Part shown: positions 50,820-63,516 of the stretch, piece by piece
Layout of the letters: each line of letters begins with the position of its first letter
Position numbering within the stretch: position 1 is the first letter of the stretch
NCBI GenBank assembly: GCA_003993805.1
Contig: RSEF01000026.1
Coordinates: 5,860,953-5,924,952, forward strand
Direction of reading: 5' to 3'
DNA from: Himantopus leucocephalus
Taxonomy: Eukaryota; Chordata; Aves; Charadriiformes; Recurvirostridae
Length of the DNA stretch: 64,000 nt
Position numbers and translations under genes: made by a program
The notes under the pieces: model-generated
The model's input: the letters and a program-made list of their open reading frames with translations, nothing else
Told to the model about the DNA's origin: nothing
The model's database searches: none

Positions 50820-51400
50820 ATAAAGAACGCATGTCGACCTGCCAGTATATACCAAACCACTGATAGAACACTTTGCTTTGTTAAGAAACTCATGGGGAAA
50901 TGTGTGTTCTGTTTTATCTCCTCCTGCTCTTGCACAAACTGTTTTATGATAAGGGCAAGCTCTTCTTACTCAATCTGATGCACATTTGACATTAAGGTCA
51001 AAAGGAACATTTATGATCTTCTGCATTATTGTACTCTGGAGAATTCTGCTTGGTGGTTGCTGTACCAAGCCCAGGTCTTCCAGGCAAGCATCTTCATTTA
51101 ACCAGACCTCCCAGGTTTTATTTATTGACCTGAGCGTTATTTGGCAGACCAGCAGCCCAAAGCACTGTTAACAAGGCAGATTTTTGCTGCAAGTTCCCCA
51201 GCTCGGATCCATGGACAGCTGATAAAATCAGTGCTTGTTCATTTCTAGTTTTAACTCAAGACTGAGAAGTCTTTGTTATAATTTTGATTTCCCTTTTTGC
51301 CCAGTTACGGGCCCTTTGCTTACACACAGCCAGACTTGCCCTGACTTTTTTTTTTTGTCCAGTAGCATCTGTCCAATAAAACTATAGCATCTTCTGTGAC
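50820..51400 (+). other. ADORA3: ADORA3 3' UTR (candidate)
   Basis: Non-coding sequence after the receptor stop. An AATAAA overlaps the stop region (about 50819-50824) and a better placed one lies at 51375-51380. Confidence 0.45.
51375..51380 (+). terminator. Candidate ADORA3 polyadenylation signal AATAAA
   Basis: Canonical hexamer about 0.56 kb downstream of the ADORA3 stop. Confidence 0.45.
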
Positions 51401-54400
51401 AGCTCCTCCTGCAGATGACCTGCATTGTGAAATTACCCTCAGCTGCTGCTGGTGGTCCCGCTGCCGACCATCTCAGCTGAAAGGTCAGAAGCTGCACTGA
51501 CTTTGATGACCCTCCTCTTCTTTGGGTGAGATCCTCTCAGTGGGAGACTTTCATTGCTTTTAAATCAAGGCAATGCTCACCCCAGAAGCCTGTAAAAATC
51601 GACCTCAGACATAGAGCACCAGGCAAGAGCCGAACACACTGAAAGAATTCACTAATGAGATATGCTGGGGACAGGGCAGCATGCCAGTCAAAAATAGAGA
51701 CTGTCAAAAAATAAACTAATGACATATTTAAGTTCTTTCCTCCTTCCTCAGCTCCTTAACCAAGGATAGAATCCACTATCTCTAAACCATCAAGGATGTG
51801 TCCTCCTAATTTTTTACTAAAAACCGTCCATTTGGGGGATTCTTCCTGCACAGCATATTCCCATGCTTAATTCTCCCTACAGTCACAAACTGTTTTCCTA
51901 ACACCTGATTTAAACGTAATTTGCTGCAAGTCTCGTCCGTAAACCTGAAGAACAGTTGCTTTTTTTGTAGCAACCTGTTACAGATCTGAAGACTACTCTA
52001 AAGGTGTATTTAAATGTGTCTGTATGTGTCTTTGTACTGAATCATTTCAAAATACAGAAGAGATACTTAAGACAAATTTTGTCCAGTGTTTTTTTTTCCC
52101 ATAAGGATTGGTTGGGTCCACTGAAAAACAGGATAAATATGTTCTTTGTTGTTGATAATACAACAGTTCGCAATCCAGGCATGTCCTCACTGACTATTCT
52201 TACAGCCTTTGTCTTCTCTGTCAGTTTAGACTACATATAAATTTGAGTCTGGTCAACTTGTGCTGCAGTCACTGTTGTCACATTTTTATTAATAATAATA
52301 AATATTAGACAGAATACATATTAATTCAGCATACTCTTCTCCCGTGACAATCAAAAAAGCAGCCTGCATGAAATCTCCATGCTGTTTTAGTCGGTGTCCT
52401 GACCAGGATGGCACAGAAACTGTGGTAAATATGACACCATCGTTCGCACAGCCTGGTTTTTGGGAACATGGGTCAAGCTGAAAGTAGGTCATTAAAGGCC
52501 AGGCTCTTTTTTCTCTATCTTCAAATAATAAAAGTGGTCTAGCAAAAGCAGAAAAGGGACTGCATCATTCTGTTATTTATCTCAGAAAGTGTTGGCGGCT
52601 GCTCCTTTAGCTGAGATCAGACATCTCAATTTATTATCTGATGTAACCCTTGTCACAGGCCAAAGCTCTGCCCCGTTACACAGTTCAACTCCCTGAATAA
52701 GCAGGCCAGCAAAGGAAGTCACTGCATAAGTACATCACAATTTTGCTACATGATCTCTCAGTATCGGTTGATAGAACTGATTGCTTTCAGCAGAAAAACA
52801 GGTCCCACCTAGAGAGCGGAAAATTATTCATTAGAACGATGCACAGCAAACTTTGCCTATGTATTTTTGAGAAAGTGAGAAAAGATGGAGCAACACCACG
52901 CCGAATTCCTAGCCAGCCGCTTGACAGAGAAGGAGAACAGGAACCGAGAGGACAGAGAGCAGGGCAGCTGTCCTGAAAGCGAGCTGCAGGGAAGAGCGGT
53001 CTCGGCAAGCTGACCGAGCCCGCCCAGCGCCCCGAGAGGGGACCCCGGGCAACAGCTCACCGTTTGGTGACGAAGCAGGACGCTCAGCACCGCCGGACCC
53101 GGCCTCTCCGTGCAAGGCACCCGGAGGAGCAGCCGCCCTGCTGCGGGAGAGGGCTCATCAGCTGGCTCCGGCCAGCGGCGGTGCTGGCTGGAAAACATTC
53201 ATGCCAGCCTGGGTCCCTGCTTCCCACTTCCAGCACTTACTTTGGAGATATTTGAGGCGTTCAGCCCCAGACAGAGATCAGACAGGCTGAATAACACTTA
53301 AACTCAATGTGAAGGTGGGTGAAGGCACATGCCAGCAGCCCATGTGTATACAAACACCACTTGGGGAGAGCAAAGGATTTCGCTCTCCTGCGAGAGCGGA
53401 CTCATTGCTGGCTGAGGGAAAGGCAGCCTGGCAGTCATGTCAACTTCATCGCCGTAGCTCCAATAATTCATCCTTTTAACACTGCAACCAGATGTTGATT
53501 CCAAAATATCAGGGAACATCATAGGCCACTGCTGTCCGTGCATCCTTCAAAGCACTCGTGAGCTGTTCCCAGCCATCCTCCCAGGGTCGGACAATTCGTA
53601 CTGGACTTTCCCATACAATATATTTTCCCTTGCAAATTCCTGCTGTGAAAGTTTGTCTTTTGGGAGACCACAAGTACAAACACTTCTAGCAGAAACCTAC
53701 CGAAATAGTAAAAATGAGAGAGCCAGAATAGCAAAACAGCAGACACACATCTGCTCATCAGAATAGAGGAGGTGTTGCATGTCCCAAATTCCTCTAGCTG
53801 TCTATAAAACAAAGAGTTGGCTGATGGCTACAATTAAAAGCTGCGTATGACTATACAGAGCTCTCGGCACGGGAAAGGGAGGGGCAGATGGATGCTCTGG
53901 GATGAGCCTGGGACACCTTAGCAGCCATGTGACAAACAGAGGTTCTCTGTCCCCCTCCATCTGCAAGATGTCGTGGTACCATACTCAGCCCTGTAGGTAG
54001 GGACACACGATCGCTGCGCTCTGGCAACATTTCACAAAGTACATTAAATAGTTGTGCCAAGTCTCAGTTCAGTGCATGGTGAGGAAACACAAACATGAAA
54101 AACCCAACATCCTAGCTGGTGTAGGGGGGGAAGCCTGTGGTGGATCACCTTTTCTTGCATTTCTAAGACAGGATGTAACAGTACCCGAGACAGGAAGGCA
54201 GCATTCTTGTTGGGATGCTGAACTAACGCTTGTGCAAACCAGGTAAATTTTCAGACATTCTTCTTTCTCAGTTGCTGTCAGGCAGCAGATTAACATTGTT
54301 ATTAATTTTAAGCAAAAAAATAATTGTGAACCAACTACAATCACCCCTCATGAACCTCTCAGTGGCTGCACATTTTGAGGAGTAATATGGTATTTTCTCT

Positions 54401-55708
54401 ATTAAATAGCACCTGAAGAAACTGCCATGACCGAGATGAGAGCAGATACAGCAAAACAAAGACCACAAGTTCTACCCCTGACCCTGTAAAACAGTCAGCA
54501 GCCTTACCCACGCCTCCTCTGAAGCCAGAGTTCAGAACATAACGGTGTCTGTGCACCCATTTTTCAGTGTCCCCAGGGTTTGCACCAGCTTCTGCAGGCA
54601 GCAGGCAGGACCACCCGACGGGCTGCCAGGGGTGCAGCCGCTGCTCTGCGAACTGCTTCTTGGAAAGCCACCAAAGGCACCACCACTGAGCTGAGCTGCA
54701 GCCAGCTGCCCCTCTGCGGCTTCGTGCTGCCATCAGATGTCAGACTTGTGCCTGCAGCCGCAGCGCGCAGGAGGACCCGCGACACTTGTCCTGCCTAAGA
54801 GATTCCTCTAGAGAGGTGTTTACAACAGCACGCACGCAATCATCTGCATTTCCAGACATGAGAAATACCTGCCAGCATCTGACACTCTGTGGTGACCAGA
54901 AACACAGCGGCTTCCAAGCCCAGAGGGCCGAGGCGGCAGGAAACTTCGCTCTGACTCAGCCTTGCCGGAGAAGTGTTGTAGGACAGACGGACATCGCTGT
55001 ACTACCTCGGACAACAAATCTCCCACCTGCAGGCACAGGGACGTGCAAAGACGCTTCTCTGGGGCTGTTAAGACTGAGTCACTTGTGGTAGCTTTTCCCC
55101 AGTTTATGAAAAGGGAATTATTTTTAACTTTTTACAGTGTATTTAGAGCACTATGGGTAATAACACATGAATGAACGTTTCCACAAATTTTGATGGTCAC
55201 ACTGTGATTGTGCATTTCTTTTCTGTGACCCAATCAGGAAGCAGACATTTGCATACATACATTTCATTATCATAACTTCAATAAGCAAAATACATAATCA
55301 GAGCACTTGGCAATCAAAAAAACCAAGAAAAATGCTATGGTCTGACAGAAAAGGAAAACATAAGGGCACAGACGTGAATAGATGCGGAGAAACATTTCCA
55401 TTTTTCAGTTCTCTTCAGTAGTTCAAAGCAATAGCAAACACACAAATGGAAACTTTACACCTGCGTTGTAAGGAGTCACTAAGATTTCTACAGATGAGGA
55501 AATGCGGTATGAAAAGCAATTTTCCACAACTGTTGGCAAGCAGTTTGGAATAGGAGACAGGTCATTTTGTAGTTACAAGGGGAAACTAATGATGTTACAT
55601 ATGGCAGTGCTGGCATTTCTCAGAGCACTATAGGCCTTGGTATAATGTTCTGGTAGCATTTGATGTGCAGAAAGTGCAAGCGTCTTCATTTCACTAGAAA
55701 CTTCATCA
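51401..55708. other. Intergenic region, nothing identified
   Basis: No supported coding exon, RNA gene or recognisable repeat. Its right part may contain the 3' UTR of the minus-strand gene that ends at 55709. Confidence 0.5.
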
Positions 55709-58640
55709 TCACACAGCCATCGGTGTCCGACTCCGCTGGAAGACCAGAGTGGTGTAGGCAACCTCGTTCTGGGGATGTGAAAGAAGGCACGAACATTAGA
55801 GGGAGTGCAAGTATCACATCTCAGTGTGAACTTCCTGCATTTAACTCGTCCTCAGCACTACACACCATAAGCAGTGACAGTCTGTCCCTGCCCGTGAGGA
55901 GTCTAGTGAACACTATGCTGGATCAGAGCAGCTCTTAGCCTAGCTTAGCATCCTGGGTCGACTGCGTTACGGGCTTCCAAAAATCAGTATCATAAATGCA
56001 AACTGCAGAAATGCTTGCCCTTTAAAAACATTTTCCCCTAACCTGCCTAATTAGTGGTTTAGTTTCACCCCAGAACCCTTGAAATGCATGAGGAGTATGG
56101 CATTTGAGCCCTGTGATAACAGAGAAGGAGTATCTTTCCTCCTACTGTCCAGGCACCTCCTCAGGTAACTCCCCGCAACTATAAACACAGGCTGAAGCCT
56201 GGGACGCATAAACGAAAGCACTTTTCCTTCAGCCAAAGAACTGTCAGCTAACACTTGAGTCTTGCAAGAGCAAACCTCTTTTCTCACCACCACCACCCCA
56301 CCACCCCCCCGCTTAATATTTACCATTCTATTTAGAATCCGAAGTCTCTACATAAAGTATTATAGATAATAGTTGTGACCTTTACCTGGATGTTCTTAGC
56401 AGATTCCTCAGTTGCTGTCTGGGAGGGAGTTTGCTCTTGTACGCTTTGGTGGGATCTCTTACACCCTAGGAGGGAGAGGGACACCAGTCTCAGCCGCCTG
56501 CACCGCGTCTGGGGACAGCAGTGCGAGAGGCGCGAGAGCGGGGTGACGGAGCAGCTCCAGAGAGCTTAGATGTGGCTTGTAAAGTCTGTCACAGACCTTC
56601 ACCACAAAGCGAGCAGTGTGGCAGCCCGCATCCCTCTCCATCGGTTGGAAGTGGCTGGGATGAAAGCAACCGATGAATTTGGTGAGAATTCTGCGTGGCC
56701 AGTGTTAGGATGGAAAAAACCCACCACCACAAACACAACCAACAAAACCCAAGTCAATTCTTCTGTGAAAGCAGCCTCTGGGATGATTCATGAGGAGTTA
56801 CTACCAGGAATGACCTGTTTATCAATACATTAATCATTCAAGGGAGATAATTTGAGCCTCTTTCGAAGTAAGCTCTGCAGAAGTGACTTTGAAACGCTAG
56901 TGCTGCAAGCATCAGCCCGAAGAGCACGGAAGCTCAGCACCATCCACACTAAGATGTGCGGCACAAGATGTTAAGCACTTCTCTGCCACCAGGTCTGGAC
57001 CGTCGTGCTGCCGTTACTCCCTTGACCGCGCCACTTACTTTTTCTGATGAGGTAGATGATTGCAAAAACCACAACAGTTGACAGGATGCCAGAGAGAAAG
57101 ACTAGCGATACGTAGAGTATTTCATGGCTGTTGATACACAGAGCATGGTGTCAGAATCCCCAGTTTTAACAGGATGTTGTAGAATCAATAGTGCTCAAAT
57201 TCACCAAATTTTATGAAGTGTAATACATTATTTATCCCAGGCCTCATGAGATTAAAAGGTGCGTTTCTGCATTAAGCATCACTATGAATTAAATAGTGCA
57301 CAGACTAGGAAATTTTAAGCAATCTTTTAAAACCCCAAGACATAAAATGTGTTATGTATAACTCCTCCATTACAGGAGGGAGGAGTCTGCAGTCTCACGG
57401 AACCCGGTGTTTGAAGTCAGGAAAGAAAGGTGGAGCATTTACTTATTAATCCAGCATTTGACTTCTGGTTTTAAGTCAGCCACAGTGGTATGTACGGTGG
57501 TGCGTACAGTGACAGTAGTGGAAATGGGTTCTGGTTTAACTAGAAGTGAATAGAAAAAACTGGTTTTAAAACATGTCACTTTCTCCAGTAATATTACAAG
57601 CCACAAGAACTACAGAGGCATGCACCTATTCAAGTGTTATTGTAAATATAACATTTCTCTATCAAAAGGCTGAAGGTGGAAACACCAGACAGAAAAAAAT
57701 TATTCCTATTATTACTGTCCCACAGCAGCCTTTGGCAGTCACGCAGTTCTTCCCAAATGCACACGTCTCCTGCTAAGCTACCCCCACTGCAGCCCTTTCT
57801 CAGTTGGGACAATATCAACTTAGTCAAGAATACTGTATCTAAGAAAATTCCTTAAAGAAGAAAATACCTTCATTTTCTTTTGAGGAACCACCTCCCATCC
57901 TCTCCAAACACTAATGAACAGTAAGAGAAGCTAAAAGGAGGGGGAAAAAAATGTTGTATTTATATACATATACGTACACACACTAGAGCAAAACAAACCT
58001 CTTCTAACCCACAGACTTACACAAACTGGCATAAAGCCACAGCAGCGAACCCGGCAATTACTCAGCACAAATCCAGCTTCCCAGTGCCTTGTTCCTGTGC
58101 ACGCACATGCACGTTCACTGCACTTTGATGAACACACTGCCTTCTTTCAAAAGGATGGAGTATATTTAATAAGAAAAAAAAAAAGCACCCACAGGATTAT
58201 TTTTGCAGAAGCTAGAACTGAGTGAGCTTTATGAACATTTTCATAGTTGGAAGCAGCTTTGACAAAATGCTCTTTTAAGCTTTTCTTTCTCAAGTTACAT
58301 GGACTTTTCCACTAGAGCAGGAACTGTAACTGCTCAGATTTGGGGGTGGAGTCTTAGATCGGGAAATACCACTCTACTACAAAACTCCTGCCCTGGTATT
58401 TCTCACTGAACAGCTTGCAAACTGCACGGCATGAATAGCATGGAAGTATTGCCGCCAACATGAAAGGAAACATCCTGCTCTCCATCGCTGCCACCTTTTC
58501 CTACGGTACACCCATTGTTGCCCATTTCAGATGAGTCGAACGGTCAAGACCTCCCAGGTTCCTACACCAAGAGCGCACTGTGTTTGCAGCAATACAAGTA
58601 ATGCCGGTAAGTGACACAGCTTTGTCTTACCTCGCACCAT
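55709..58640 (-). CDS. C1orf162: C1orf162-like single-pass membrane protein with ITIM-like tail
   Basis: Proposed exons on the minus strand are 58631-58640 (start, tentative), 57443-57539, 57039-57127, 56386-56465 and 55709-55768. All have GT-AG borders, and the phases join into one frame of 111 residues. There is no signal peptide. Residues 5-30 are Thr/Val-rich (ISTTVTVRTTVHTTV) and suggest O-glycosylation. Next come a CWINNH segment, a transmembrane helix (about 39-62), a basic stop-transfer (RKRCKR) and a Gln/Ser/Thr-rich tail. Near the end, VAYTTL (Tyr97) fits the ITIM consensus V-x-Y-x-x-L. Position between ATP5PB and ADORA3, strand, length and layout match mammalian C1orf162, whose function is poorly known. 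The four distal exons are well supported by phase; the 10-base first exon is a guess. Confidence 0.65.
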
Positions 58641-60117
58641 GCGACTGCTGCCTGCCTGCCGGTAGCAAACTCCTGCAGCGTTAGCACAGCAGCTGAACGG
58701 CCTGCTTTGTGAAAAGAATCTCTGCCAAACTAGTTAGAGCTCAAGTGTCACTCAGACGTGGGGTTACATAAATGTGGAAGTTGTGCAACTTCACTTTTTT
58801 ATTATTAAAAAAACAGGAAACTATGAAAGACACCTGCATTCTCAGTAACAGTTCATCTAAAAATGTGAGTCAGCTTACTTTACTTCTTACCTCTAAACAC
58901 TTTTTCTTTTTCGTTGTATTGAAGACTGTAGAAAACTGCTATTTTACTAACTCCGCTAAAAATAACCATTTCCCTACTCTAGTACCAATCCATATAAAAG
59001 AGGCACGTAACCACACCCTAGTCTGCTTGCTTCAGTTTATTTACTAAATAAATCGCTTCCCAACACAGACATGATGAGACTACACACAGGTAAGTGCACG
59101 GCTCAGCTGGGACATTTGCGATATAACAACATCCTTCAGGGAAAGAGTTTCCTACAAAAAGGAAATGAAAAGGCTTATACTGTGTATTATGATAATACAC
59201 ATAAAACTATTTTCCTTGTTACACAAAAAAAAAAAAAAAAAAGCAGCTTTTTTTTTTCCCCTATGAAAAATCCAGAAAAAAAACACCCTCTGGAATAAAC
59301 TGACCCATTTCACTGTTCTAAACTTAATGCTCGCGAGTTCAGTTGCAGCCAAGTTTTCCGGTAGCTTTTAGTAAGTTTCCTGCCAGCTACATCCTCTTTT
59401 CCACAGAACAGGAAGATGCTTTCATCACTATTTGAAGCTTTGTTATGAAAGTGGGTTTTCAGTTCATTTTTTAAATGGACATTCATTCCGAGTACCTCCA
59501 AGGACTGGACCAGGTGAATGGGAGCACTGGCACTCATTTTGATTTTAGAACATGTTTACAATTACAGTAGATACCTACAGGTCATTATCACACAGAATTC
59601 TAAAGCAAAAACCGATCACCGCATCAGCACACAGAATTTTTCACTGCGAAGTTCTGTACCTTATTTCTTGAAGCGTTTGTGATCAAACAAGGAACCAAAC
59701 AGAACCCCCACTATAAACTAACTGTAGTGGTTTGCGTGTCTGATCTAGCTACTTCAAACCCAGAAAAGAAATTACTGTTGCTACTGTGGCTCATCCCGGC
59801 CTTCGTTCTTGTTCAGTGTTTTTCTGAACAGTCTTCCTTTGATTGCAGCCAGTAATCAGCCAGCAGCAACCCGCTTCAGTCCGTTCCCCTAGTTCCCCTT
59901 TCATTGCCTATACCTATTATGTTGCCAAAGGACTTTTAGAATAAAAAAGTTACATTATTGTTCAGGCTTCTTTGAAGTAGCTCTTAGCTGTCACTAGAAT
60001 AGTTTGCTACTGCAGTACTTAGGACCCAAAAGCAAATATTGTAGTTTGACAACCAGTCACCAAAAGCGCAATAAAAATACGTAATAAAAATGTTTGCTTT
60101 GTCTAGAGGATCTCATT
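58641..60117. other. Intergenic region, nothing coding identified
   Basis: AT-rich sequence between the C1orf162-like gene and the end of ATP5PB. It contains an A-run and T-run facing each other at 59225-59260 (a possible hairpin). No exon found. Confidence 0.5.
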
Positions 60118-60123
60118 TTTATT
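60118..60123 (-). terminator. Candidate ATP5PB polyadenylation signal
   Basis: Minus-strand AATAAA about 250 bases past the ATP5PB stop. Confidence 0.4.
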
Positions 60124-60169
60124 TAAAAAAATTATTATTCTCTGGTGAACATAATTTTTTCACTCTTAA

Positions 60170-60257
60170 TGGAAGGTATTCTTGCCCATGGCAGGGGGGG
60201 GTTGGAACCAGGTGATCTTTAAGGTCCCTTCCAACCCAAACCATTCTATGATTCTAC
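60170..60257 (+). mobile_element. CR1 LINE 3'-end fragment
   Basis: Reads cttgcccatggcagg, ggtcccttccaaccc and finally ccattctatgattct, the characteristic 3' end of avian CR1 elements. It is strongly 5'-truncated and carries no coding capacity. It lies antisense to ATP5PB, within its presumed 3' UTR. Confidence 0.9.
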
Positions 60258-60280
60258 TGCTAGTGAAAGACAGCAGAGTA

Positions 60281-60300
60281 TTTTGTTTGTTTGTTTGTTT
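60281..60300. repeat. (TTTG)n microsatellite
   Basis: About five TTTG units beside the CR1 tail. Confidence 0.8.
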
Positions 60301-60368
60301 AATGATAGTTTAGAATCATACAGTTTCCACCAGTGGGTAATGAGACATGTCAGTAGAATTAGATGTGG

Positions 60369-63303
60369 TTACACTGCTGCCTGTGCACTCTTCGATAATG
60401 CCTTCAGGTCCAAAATGCACTTTGCAATACTCTCCTTCTGCTGCAAAAGAAAGAAAAACAGCTTTCAGAAGAAAGACTTTATGAAAGACATTTAAACAAG
60501 CAAAGTATGTATTCTAATGCATTTTAGGTACTCCTTTTTGGACCCATAAAAAATTACAGATTAAAAGGGATATAATTATAGCTCATGAAGTCAGAGATTC
60601 AAATCCAAACAATGACCTGCACTAAAGCTCCTGCACGCAGTGCTAGGAACATGTTTTCTTTTTTTGTTCTCAGCTTCATTCCTTAAAAGAAAGGACATCT
60701 AGAGCCCACCTGCAGATCTTAAGCTGCCGTGGTCTTACACAGCAATTTTACAAGTGAGTTCCCTGACCTGCAATACAAGCATCTGGTACGTAGTAACCGG
60801 GCTTGCTAGCTCTTACCCAGCAGCAGGAATGCATTGCAACCACATTTGGAAGCCACCCAAAGATGACCTAGCATCTTCTGGCTTAAGCCAGAATCACCGG
60901 ACAGCAAATATTTGTGCAGAATAAAACGTAAAGCAGATTAAAAAAGCAAGTACCTGTTGAGGTGTGATGCTCTGGATAACGTTTTTCTCCACCCACTGAA
61001 TCATGTGATCTTGTTCTTTCTGACGCTTTAAATTCTGCATAGCCACTTGGTAGTCCAGCCTTTTCTTTACTTCATTGTACACCATCAGTAATCTTTCTCG
61101 ATAATTAGTTTCCAGCAACATTGCAATATTATTCTAGGCACAGAAGATGAAATCAAAGGGTTAACACTTGGCAAGAATACAGAACAGCGGCAGAACACGT
61201 TCTATAGCAAAAGTCACTGGATCAGGCAGTGGAACCGGCCCTGTCCGCAACGCACAGAGCGTAAACGGTTTGTTATCATTAGCAACTTTGGAGGCACCCA
61301 GATTAGGTAGCGGAGACTGCAGCGGAAGCAAACAGTAGAACTGGAACTGCATACCCGCTTGGCGTCAAAGAGGTAACTGCGGCCTTCAACCCGCCATTGC
61401 TCCTTCTTCTCCTGTTCAATGGCAGTCTCAAGATCTTTAATAGCCTCATTTTTCACCTCTAAAGCTTTAGCAACTTTCTCCTGAAAGAAGAAATAAAAAA
61501 TAGGCTTCAGCATGTAAGTAAGATGCAAGGAAAACAAATGATCTGTAATTAACTTCCGAAATTCTGCATTAAGATTTGAGAAATGTCTGCATAAACTGAC
61601 GGGGTTGAAGTTCAAGGATGGCAAGACAGAAGAATTAGGGCTCACAACCAATCGTACTTTAAAAAAATCATTCATGCTGGTATCAAGTGTTTTATTTTTG
61701 AAGACTTATGTAACAATACCAACATAAGGTCTAAACCATACCTTATTTAAGCAACATTCTGAAGATATTAGAGTCAGATTTTTATGACAGCATGTACACG
61801 GTATTCTTTCAAATATTTAAGCAGATAACTTAGAACAGTTATTAACCACTGCAAAGTTAGATTACGGTTTCTTTTGTTACCTCATTAAGTTTGTCAGCAA
61901 AAGCCGCTACATCAGACCCAAATTTTTTTACGCCATAAATGATGACTGACAATATGCAGGCAGCTGCAACTGTCTCGTGGTTAACTACATAGATTTCCTT
62001 AGAGAGAAAGTACAGCAGGAGTCCAGTTCCCAACATATAAGGCCCTAAAGAAACAATAAAGCAGCATTATTTGTACAAAGCATGAAAAGGCTCACTAAAG
62101 CTGAACACCTCAGAGGCCGCTAGTTTAAGGCGTACAAGAAGATCAGGAAGTGTTCTCTTTTACCATGACAAAAAGCAGGAACCCGATGCACCAAGGGGCA
62201 AGGCGCCATGAGGACGCTCATCACAAGCAGAAGCAACCTGCACCTGGCATGGGACCTGCTGCTTCTGCTCATTCAGAAACAGGCAAAAGTCTCTGTTTAA
62301 AAGTTTTGAGGGTCAGCACACAAATAAATCCTCCTGCAAGATAAAGCTCATGACATTCTTTTGGCCTTTATTTAAAGCACAGGTGCTTAGCTTTACAGCC
62401 AGGAAGGGCTGCACTCGCTCATTCTTCACAACCTCCTTCTGCATAGGCAAAAATAATTTTCTCAAATAGTTTACCTTTTCAGCAGCCAGAAGTGGTAGAC
62501 AGAAATAAATAAGCATAAATAATCACACATTTAAAAAAATAAATTGAAAAGTATATACTAACCTGTAACTCCTGTTTTAGGATAGAGAAACTGGAAAAAT
62601 TCCTCAGGGATCAAACCATAACGAACTTCTCCTCCTTTCTCAGGCAGAGGCGGCAAAGGAGCCAAACACTGCTGAGTTGTATGCAGGGGTCTTGTGGCGT
62701 GCAATACACTATAAATAATGAGAAAGTTTCCATTAAGCTTATTTTTCAAAAAAAAGCAAAACCGCCCTTAGATGAGGCTCAAACACATTTCCAATTAAAC
62801 AGATAAACATTCATTAGACACGCCTCCTTTGAGGAAATGGGCGGGACCAGATAACCTCCAGAGGTTCCTTCCCACCGTAACTATTCTGTAAGCCCACAAC
62901 GTTAACTAGAAAGACAAAACCCCCGAATAACGGCATTTAAAGACAAGGACCGGTGGGTTTCTGAGGCGCTGCCAGGCCGCCTCAAGCAGCCCGTCCCTAG
63001 GAGGGGGCGGCAGCCGGCCGGGCCGCCCGGCACACCCGGGGCGCCGTTAGGCCTCACCCGGGGGTGAAAGCCCCCAGCACGGCCCGCCGAGGCCCCCGGG
63101 CCGCCCGCGCCCCGCCGTACTCACCCCAGGGCGCCGGGAGGCGGCAGGCTCCGCAGCGCGGCCGGGGCTGAGGGGAGAAAAGGAGCAGAGAACGCGTCAG
63201 GACAGAGCTCAGCCAGGACAGCCCCCCGCCCGCCACCCCCCACCCTCGGGGAGACGGCGCCGCCCCCGGTCTCACCGGCGCGGAGGACGAGGCGGGAGAG
63301 CAT
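60369..63303 (-). CDS. ATP5PB: ATP5PB, ATP synthase peripheral stalk subunit b, mitochondrial
   Basis: Subunit b of mitochondrial F1Fo ATP synthase; it anchors the stator stalk in the inner membrane. Seven coding exons on the minus strand (63276-63303, 63125-63167, 62563-62708, 61881-62044, 61355-61480, 60954-61133, 60369-60440) join with GT-AG introns into 252 residues (human 256). The N-terminus (MLSRLVLRAAPAALRS) is an Arg/Ala-rich mitochondrial presequence. The conserved block GLIPEEFFQFLYPKTGVTG follows. Two hydrophobic segments with SKEIYVV between them lie in exon 4 (about residues 75-125). Exons 5 and 6 form the long charged helix of the stalk (YLFDAKRNNIAMLLETNYRE, HMIQWVEKNVIQSI). 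The last exon reads QKESIAKCILDLKALS and ends AQAAV. It is divergent from WDR77, with which it shares a CpG-island promoter. Confidence 0.96.
62829..62893 (+). mobile_element. CR1 LINE 3'-end fragment
   Basis: Reads gggaccagataacctccaga, ggttccttcccacc and taactattctgtaa, a diverged CR1 3' end. It lies in ATP5PB intron 2. Confidence 0.8.
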
Positions 63304-63516
63304 GGCGGGCGGGACAGCGCAGGCAGCGGCACGACCCCCTTCGTCCCGGTGACCGCCGGCCGCCTCCGCACCAAGATGGCGGCGGGCACGCTCTCGCGAG
63401 AGGCGCGCGGCGGGGGCGGGGCGGGCGCTCTCGCGAGAGGCGGCGGGGACGCGCGCGCGCGCGCGGCGCGGGAGCACGTGGGGGCGCCGCCGGCCCCGCT
63501 CCCGTCCGCCGCCGCC
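63304..63516. promoter_or_regulatory. Bidirectional promoter, ATP5PB / WDR77
   Basis: 213 bases separate the two start codons. Sites visible are TCTCGCGAGA palindromes at 63392-63401 and 63429-63438, a YY1-type AAGATGGCGGC at 63373-63383, and a CACGTG E-box at 63475-63480. There is no TATA box. The TCTCGCGAGA element is known from CpG-island, often bidirectional, housekeeping promoters. Confidence 0.85.

Larger units (their letters stand above)
60118..60368 (-). other. ATP5PB: ATP5PB 3' UTR (candidate) containing a CR1 fragment
   Basis: Sequence after the ATP5PB stop up to a minus-strand AATAAA at 60118-60123. A CR1 tail and a (TTTG)n run lie inside. Confidence 0.45.
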
